A DNA stretch of 18,767 bases from CAZDQL01 sp964507325. GTDB taxonomy: Bacteria; Planctomycetota; UBA1135; GCA-002686595. The notes beneath the pieces are model-generated. The model worked only from the letters and a program-made list of their open reading frames with translations, was not told where the DNA came from and did not search any database. The DNA is taken from assembly GCA_964507325.1 (NCBI GenBank), contig CAZDQL010000116.1, forward strand, positions 1 to 18,767, written 5' to 3'. Made by a program: the position numbers and the translations under genes. This document shows positions 14,859 to 18,767 of the stretch, one piece after another. Numbering within the stretch: position 1 is the first letter of the stretch; each line of letters opens with the position of its first letter.

Positions 14859-14864
14859 AGGATA
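14859..14864 (-). promoter_or_regulatory. possible -10 box (TATCCT) for the glycosyltransferase gene
   Basis: On the minus strand TATCCT (14864-14859) lies 22 bp before ATG 14836, leaving a leader of about 16 bases that still includes the GGAG ribosome-binding site. It is identical to the box before the antiporter gene. No -35 consensus is seen. Confidence 0.3.
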
Positions 14865-14932
14865 TCGAATGCAGGCTGCGAGTACGTCCTCCATCGCGGA
14901 TGGCCTCGACCGCGCGGAGACCCGGCGCCCGA

Positions 14933-15766
14933 TCAGAGTCCCCACACCCGACGCGGGTGCGTGAGCAGCGTGGCGCGCGTCTCGCGCACGAAGACGCAGA
15001 GCGTGATCCCGCACTGCTCGGCGACCTCGACCGCGAGCGAGGTGGAGGAGGACACGGCGGCGATCAGCTCGATGCCCGCGCGGGCGCACTTGCCGACCAT
15101 CTCCAGGCTGACGCGGCCCGAGAGGAAGGCGGCGGTGCCCGCGAGGGGCTCTCGCGCGAGCACCAGCTCGCCGATCGCCTTGTCGAGGGCGTTGTGGCGG
15201 CCGGCGTCCTCGGCGCAGGAGACGAACGTGCCGTCGGCGCGGAAGAGGGCCGCGGCGTGGGCGCCGCCGCTGGCCTCGAAGAGCGGCTGGTGGTCGCGCA
15301 GCGAGCCCGCGATCGAGCGCAGGAGCGAGGCGTCGATCCGCAGCGAGTCGCCGACCGCCGGCAGCGAGGCGATCTTCGCCTCCAGCTCCTCGGTCCCGCA
15401 GGCGCCGCAGGACGAGACGATCAAGAGGTTGCGGCCGGAGTCGCCGATCGCGGGGCGCGGCTCCTTCAGCCGCACGCGCACGACGTCGGGCTCCTCCTCG
15501 CACGGCTTCAGGCTGGCGACGTCCTCCAGGCTCTCGATGATGCCCTCGGAGAGCAGGAAGCCCGCGGCGAGCTGGAGCGGGTTTCCGGGGGTGCAGAGCA
15601 GGGTGTAGGACTCGACCCGCTCCACGTCGATCGTCAGGCGTCCCTCCACGACCACGTCGAGCGTCTCGTCGATCGGCCGCAGCGCGGACCCCTGCGTCGA
15701 GATGCGGGACGCCTGTACGCGCCGCAGCGCGGGCTGCGGTTCCGGATCGTCGGAGGCGGCGCTCAT
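14933..15766 (-). CDS. fdhD: FdhD, sulfurtransferase for the molybdenum cofactor of formate dehydrogenase-like enzymes
   Basis: 277 residues, normal length for the family. Key marks are SSCGACG (118-124) with the C120-x-x-C123 persulfide-carrying loop, EDAGRHNALDKAIG (186-199), SGRVSLEMVGKCARAGIELI (217-236) and SSTSLAVEVAEQ (240-251). FdhD takes sulfur from a cysteine desulfurase (IscS in E. coli) and passes it to bis-MGD, which formate dehydrogenase needs for activity; it acts in the cytoplasm before Tat export of the enzyme. It is the last gene of the molybdoenzyme operon, 36 bp after the NrfD-type gene, so its likely client is the catalytic subunit encoded at 17447-18767. No clear Shine-Dalgarno precedes ATG 15766. 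Confidence 0.93.
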   Translation of the reverse strand: MSAASDDPEPQPALRRVQASRISTQGSALRPIDETLDVVVEGRLTIDVERVESYTLLCTPGNPLQLAAGFLLSEGIIESLEDVASLKPCEEEPDVVRVRLKEPRPAIGDSGRNLLIVSSCGACGTEELEAKIASLPAVGDSLRIDASLLRSIAGSLRDHQPLFEASGGAHAAALFRADGTFVSCAEDAGRHNALDKAIGELVLAREPLAGTAAFLSGRVSLEMVGKCARAGIELIAAVSSSTSLAVEVAEQCGITLCVFVRETRATLLTHPRRVWGL

Positions 15767-15802
15767 GTCGTGTTTGGCGAGCCCGCTCGGATCACCGACG
15801 GG

Positions 15803-16762
15803 CTACTGGGGGGGCAGCGAGCCGATCCCCGGCTTCGGCTCCTTGGGACGGGCGATGCGGCGGAAGGTGAAACCGCCGATGTTCCAGGACGGCAGGGTGC
15901 CGCACACCAGGACGGCGTGCCGCAGCAGCAGACCCCCGACGAGGCCGAGCAGCGCGCCGATCGCGGCCACCGCTCCGAAGGCTCCGACTCCGGAGTCCTG
16001 CATGGAGTAGTAGAGCAGCAGCATCAGCACGCACGGGACGATCAGCCCCAGCACGGCGTAGCCGACCACGAAGGAGGGCCTGCGCAGGATGCGATGGACC
16101 GACTCACGGGAATCGGGCTGCTTGAAGGCGGCCTGCAGGAAGAAGAGGATCGCGAGGATCTCCACCACGACCAGCACCATCGCCTCGACCACCTCGGGCA
16201 TCTGCCCCGCCATCAGCTCCGCAGTGCCGCCGGCCAGGATCACGCCCAGCATGACCGTGAAGTGTCCGGTCACGAGGGCGGACACGACGAAGACCACGGG
16301 CACGGCGCCGGTGCGCCAGAAGGGGATGCCCTTCGAGGCTCCCAGCAGGATCCCCGTGTAGGCCATCGTGCCGATCGCGAAGACGATCCCCAGCACCGGC
16401 AGGGTGGAGGGCACATCCGCCGGGGAACCGGTCAAGAGGAGCACGGTGTGCAGGAAGGCCAGCACCATGAAGATGGTGATGACCCAGGTCCCCCGCGCGA
16501 TCCAGGACGTTCCCGGCTTCAGGCCCGCTAGGACGGCCTTCATCGGCTGTCCGAGGTCCGCGAGCAGGCAGACCGTCCCGATCAGGACCGCCGGCCAGCT
16601 GATCCAGAGGCCCACCGTCGTCGAGAGGGGCACCTCGGCCTGTGCGAAGCCGTTGATGGCTGCGATGACGTAGGCTCCCGCGCCGACCCCACCGAGGAAC
16701 AGGTAGGTCGCGATCAGCCAACCCCAATCCTTCTGAAGCTGCCCGTTGACTTTCGGATCCAT
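15803..16762 (-). CDS. NrfD/PsrC-type quinone-interacting membrane subunit
   Basis: 319 residues with about eight to nine membrane helices between residues 15 and 288. The first helix reads WGWLIATYLFLGGVGAGAY (13-31), the usual opening of the polysulfide reductase NrfD family. LLADLGQPMKAVLAG (66-80), SWIARGTW (86-93) and a C-terminal LLLRHAVLVCG (278-288) are also family-like. This subunit anchors the complex and passes electrons between the ferredoxin subunit and quinones; it binds no haem. GGGGAG lies 5 bp before ATG 16762. It follows the ferredoxin gene by 43 bp. The C-terminus is Pro/Lys-rich. Whether it oxidises quinol or reduces quinone depends on the unknown substrate of the catalytic subunit. 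Confidence 0.88.
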   Translation of the reverse strand: MDPKVNGQLQKDWGWLIATYLFLGGVGAGAYVIAAINGFAQAEVPLSTTVGLWISWPAVLIGTVCLLADLGQPMKAVLAGLKPGTSWIARGTWVITIFMVLAFLHTVLLLTGSPADVPSTLPVLGIVFAIGTMAYTGILLGASKGIPFWRTGAVPVVFVVSALVTGHFTVMLGVILAGGTAELMAGQMPEVVEAMVLVVVEILAILFFLQAAFKQPDSRESVHRILRRPSFVVGYAVLGLIVPCVLMLLLYYSMQDSGVGAFGAVAAIGALLGLVGGLLLRHAVLVCGTLPSWNIGGFTFRRIARPKEPKPGIGSLPPQ

Positions 16763-16770
16763 GGTTACTC

Positions 16771-16782
16771 CCCAGCGCTGGG
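16771..16782 (-). promoter_or_regulatory. palindrome next to the ribosome-binding site of the NrfD-type gene
   Basis: CCCAGCGCTGGG is a perfect 12-bp palindrome that ends on the GGGGAG ribosome-binding site of the 16762 gene. As RNA it could form a four-pair hairpin (CCCA/TGGG) that partly hides that site. Confidence 0.22.
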
Positions 16783-16805
16783 TGTGATTGTGCTTCTGGC
16801 GACCG

Positions 16806-17432
16806 TCATCTCGGAGCGAGGTAGAAGACCTTGGGCTCGTTGCCGAGCTCCGGATTCAGCGGAGTGCCCCGATACTTCTTGATCAGGATCGAGACCTCGC
16901 TGTTGGGATCGTCGAGGTCACCGATCGTGCGCGCGACGGCGGGGCAGGACTTGATGCAGGCCGGCTGCTTGCCCTCCTCGAGCTGGTCCCGGCAGAAGTC
17001 GCACTTGGTGGCCACGCCGACGCCGGAGTGCTCCTCCCAGAAGGTCTTGGCGAACTCCTCGTAGGGAGAGAGGGGCAGACCGTCGGGGAAGTAGCTCTCC
17101 CACTCCTCGACCGAGTAGCGGGCGCCGTAGGGGCAGGCCATCATGCAGTACTTGCAGCCCATGCACTTGTCCTGGTCCACGACGACGATGCCGTTGTCCA
17201 GGGTGTGGGTCGCACCGGTGGGGCAGACCTCCTGGCAGGACGGCTCCTCGCACTGCATGCACAGCACGGGCAACGCCTGGCGGACCGTGTTGGGGTACAC
17301 GCCTCGTTCGCCCTTGAGGACCCGAGACCAGAAGACCTCGGGGGGGGTGTGGTTCTTGACCTTGCACGCCATGACGCACGAGTAGCACCCGTAGCAGCGC
17401 TTGAGGTCGATCACCATTCCGTAGCGTGCCAT
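16806..17432 (-). CDS. four-cluster [4Fe-4S] ferredoxin subunit of molybdoenzyme (PsrB/DmsB-like)
   Basis: 208 residues from ATG 17432, chosen because GGGAG lies upstream at good spacing and the product then begins MARYGMVIDLKRC as in homologues. Sixteen cysteines form four cluster motifs: C13/16/19/23 (CYGCYSCVMAC), C58/61/66/70 (CMQCEEPSCQEVC), C90/93/96/100 (CMGCKYCMMAC) and C144/147/159/163 (CDFCRDQ...CIKSC). No signal peptide is present, as expected for a subunit that is exported together with its Tat-bearing catalytic partner or that faces the cytoplasm. It carries electrons between the molybdenum site and the NrfD-type subunit. It follows the catalytic-subunit gene by 14 bp and precedes the membrane-subunit gene. 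Confidence 0.92.
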   Translation of the reverse strand: MARYGMVIDLKRCYGCYSCVMACKVKNHTPPEVFWSRVLKGERGVYPNTVRQALPVLCMQCEEPSCQEVCPTGATHTLDNGIVVVDQDKCMGCKYCMMACPYGARYSVEEWESYFPDGLPLSPYEEFAKTFWEEHSGVGVATKCDFCRDQLEEGKQPACIKSCPAVARTIGDLDDPNSEVSILIKKYRGTPLNPELGNEPKVFYLAPR

Positions 17433-17446
17433 GCTCGACTCCCGTC

Positions 17447-18767
17447 TCAGTGAAGAGATTTGTACACGTCCGTGGGGGCTGCCTTGTAGATCTTGACTCG
17501 ACAACAGATGTCCTGGTTGAAGGTGAGCGGATCGGTGTGCTCCAGATCCATCTCCACCAGGTCATTGAAGAAGGGGCCCTTGTCCTTGGCGATGGGCATG
17601 AACTTGCCCCAGTGCCCCGAGATCGCGGCCAGGGCGACGTGGTGGGGCTCGATGCCCTCGGAGAGGGCCACCCACCCCTTGACCTTGTGCCCCTTGTCGT
17701 TCTCGAGCCAGACGGTGTCGCCGTCGGAGATGCCCTTCTCCGCGGCGGTGTTCTTGTGCATCTGGATCGCGTAGACGTAGGGGTCTTCCTGGGCGCACTC
17801 GTCCAGGTAGGGGTTCTGCTGCGTCATTGAGTTGCAGTGCACGACCGCGCGCCAGTAGAAGGCGTGCATGTCGTACTCGGAATTCTCCTCGACGTGGGAG
17901 GGGCACGGGTACCAGTCCGCGAGTGCCTTGAAGCGGGTCCAGTCGAAGGCGAAGAAGTCGTCCCCGCCGTAGCTGGCCCACAGCTTGTCTATCTTCTCGC
18001 CGGCGTCGATGAAGTACTCGAAGTAGACGGGCACCCGCGAGGGGTTGAACCACTTCCAGTACACGTCTTCCTTCTTCTTGGGCCACGTGAAGGCGCCGGT
18101 CTTGCGCACGTGGTCGAGGCCGTGCTCCTCGCCGAAGCGGTCCTTGAGCAGCCGGTCGCAGATGTCCTCCCAGGTGTGGATCACGCTGCCGTCCTCGACG
18201 AGCTTGTACTTCTCCTCCATCTCCCCGCCGTAGCGGATGGGGATGGTGTCGTTGAGGCCCGCGTAGAACTTGCCGTGGATGCCGAGGCGCCGGGAGATCT
18301 CCACCATCACCTCGTTGAAGTCCCTGCGCTCGTAGAGCGGGTCGACCACCGGCTGGCGGATCGTCCAGCCCCAGTCGTCCTCGCCCTGCGGGTGGGAGAA
18401 GGTCGAGGGGAAGCTGACCGCCGGCGTGTAGCGCTCGAGGAAGCAGGCGTCCGGCAGGATGATGTCCGCGACCGCCTCCTCGAACTCCGTGATGTAGAGC
18501 TGGAACGACAGGACGAACCCGAACTTCTTCAGGAAGTTCTCGGTGACGATCTCCGAGTTCCCCATGGTCATGACCGAGTTCGACCCGAAGTTGATCATGA
18601 CGTCGGGCCGGTACGGGATCTCGAAGCGCTCGAGCATCTCGAACCACCTGGGGCTCGCGATGGTGAACGCGTTGTAGATCGACGTGGGGAACATGTCGTG
18701 CAGGTCGAGCCGCGTCGGAGGCTTGGGCTCGCGCAGCGGATACGGCACGTGGTCGTAGACCCACGTC
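17447..18767 (-). CDS. molybdopterin oxidoreductase catalytic subunit (DMSO reductase family), C-terminal part
   Basis: The frame is open to the right edge, so the N-terminal half, including any Tat signal, the N-terminal [4Fe-4S] site and the molybdenum ligand, is outside. About 439 residues are visible. The first 120 hold typical molybdopterin-domain phrases: PDVMINFGSNSVMTMGNSE, FVLSFQLYITEFEEAVADIILPDACFLER. The last ~110 residues form the molydopterin dinucleotide-binding domain: IQMHKNTAAEKGISDGDTVWLEN, VALSEGIEPHHVALA, ending DICCRVKIYKA. These enzymes oxidise or reduce small substrates such as formate, sulfur or nitrogen oxyanions, arsenic oxyanions or organic compounds. The FdhD gene in the operon hints at a sulfurated cofactor, as in formate dehydrogenase, but the NrfD partner is more typical of Psr/Phs-type enzymes; the substrate cannot be assigned. 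Confidence 0.85.
   Translation of the reverse strand, partial: TWVYDHVPYPLREPKPPTRLDLHDMFPTSIYNAFTIASPRWFEMLERFEIPYRPDVMINFGSNSVMTMGNSEIVTENFLKKFGFVLSFQLYITEFEEAVADIILPDACFLERYTPAVSFPSTFSHPQGEDDWGWTIRQPVVDPLYERRDFNEVMVEISRRLGIHGKFYAGLNDTIPIRYGGEMEEKYKLVEDGSVIHTWEDICDRLLKDRFGEEHGLDHVRKTGAFTWPKKKEDVYWKWFNPSRVPVYFEYFIDAGEKIDKLWASYGGDDFFAFDWTRFKALADWYPCPSHVEENSEYDMHAFYWRAVVHCNSMTQQNPYLDECAQEDPYVYAIQMHKNTAAEKGISDGDTVWLENDKGHKVKGWVALSEGIEPHHVALAAISGHWGKFMPIAKDKGPFFNDLVEMDLEHTDPLTFNQDICCRVKIYKAAPTDVYKSLH

Noticed and set aside
14889..14905. Short stem CCATC-GCG-GATGG after FdhD as a terminator
   Set aside because: Only five pairs and no T-run; such stems are expected by chance in sequence of this composition.
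14690..16531. A 613-codon open frame on the plus strand across the glycosyltransferase start, FdhD and NrfD-type genes
   Set aside because: It is antisense to three well-recognised genes and its product is a low-complexity Gln/Asp/Arg/Gly-rich string, as expected from reading GC-rich codons in the wrong frame.

Overview
The window is GC-rich bacterial DNA and most likely comes from a member of the Planctomycetota. The reasons are the company of genes: an ECF sigma factor of the planctomycete-expanded type (motif PTDLVHETWLRL, then HFLALAA..MRR), a Tat-signal sugar isomerase plus a Gfo/Idh/MocA oxidoreductase, a thioredoxin-like protein with the TGTDWCxWC signature, and a large carboxypeptidase-regulatory-like repeat protein. 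This is inference from gene content; there is no rRNA or marker gene here.

Layout. 1-223: the 3' end of a CobW/COG0523-type GTPase gene (+). 256-1530 (-): a membrane-anchored arylsulfotransferase-like beta-propeller, divergent from 1566-2642 (+), an acyltransferase-3 membrane enzyme; their starts face each other across 35 bp inside a near-perfect inverted repeat. 2677-3618 (+): exported TIM-barrel sugar isomerase-like protein. 3714-4721 (+): exported thioredoxin-like protein, convergent with 4727-5254 (-), an ECF sigma factor. 5597-6862 (+): CPA1/NhaP-type Na+/H+ antiporter. 6915-8045 (+): Gfo/Idh/MocA oxidoreductase lacking the usual EKP lysine.

8060-12943 (-): four tightly packed genes reading right to left: a sigma-like HTH protein, a TPR-like protein, a 56-residue single-TM protein and a 1065-residue membrane-anchored protein made of about eleven beta-sandwich repeats. 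A good sigma70-type promoter (TTGACG, 17 bp, TAACGT) lies in front. The genes overlap or nearly touch, and sampled stretches are less GC-rich than the flanks. This is the best candidate for an undescribed system: a possible gene-regulation-to-cell-envelope module.

13163-14836 (-): GT39-type membrane glycosyltransferase. 14933-18767 (-): a respiratory molybdoenzyme operon in the order catalytic subunit (partial, runs off the right edge), four-cluster ferredoxin subunit, NrfD/PsrC membrane subunit, and FdhD. The first three would form a membrane oxidoreductase exchanging electrons with the quinone pool; FdhD would sulfurate its molybdenum cofactor.

No tRNA, rRNA, insertion sequence or CRISPR array was seen. 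A recurring TAnnnT hexamer shortly upstream of most transcription-unit starts suggests -10 boxes and very short 5' leaders. The only gene-free stretch over 300 bp is 5255-5596.
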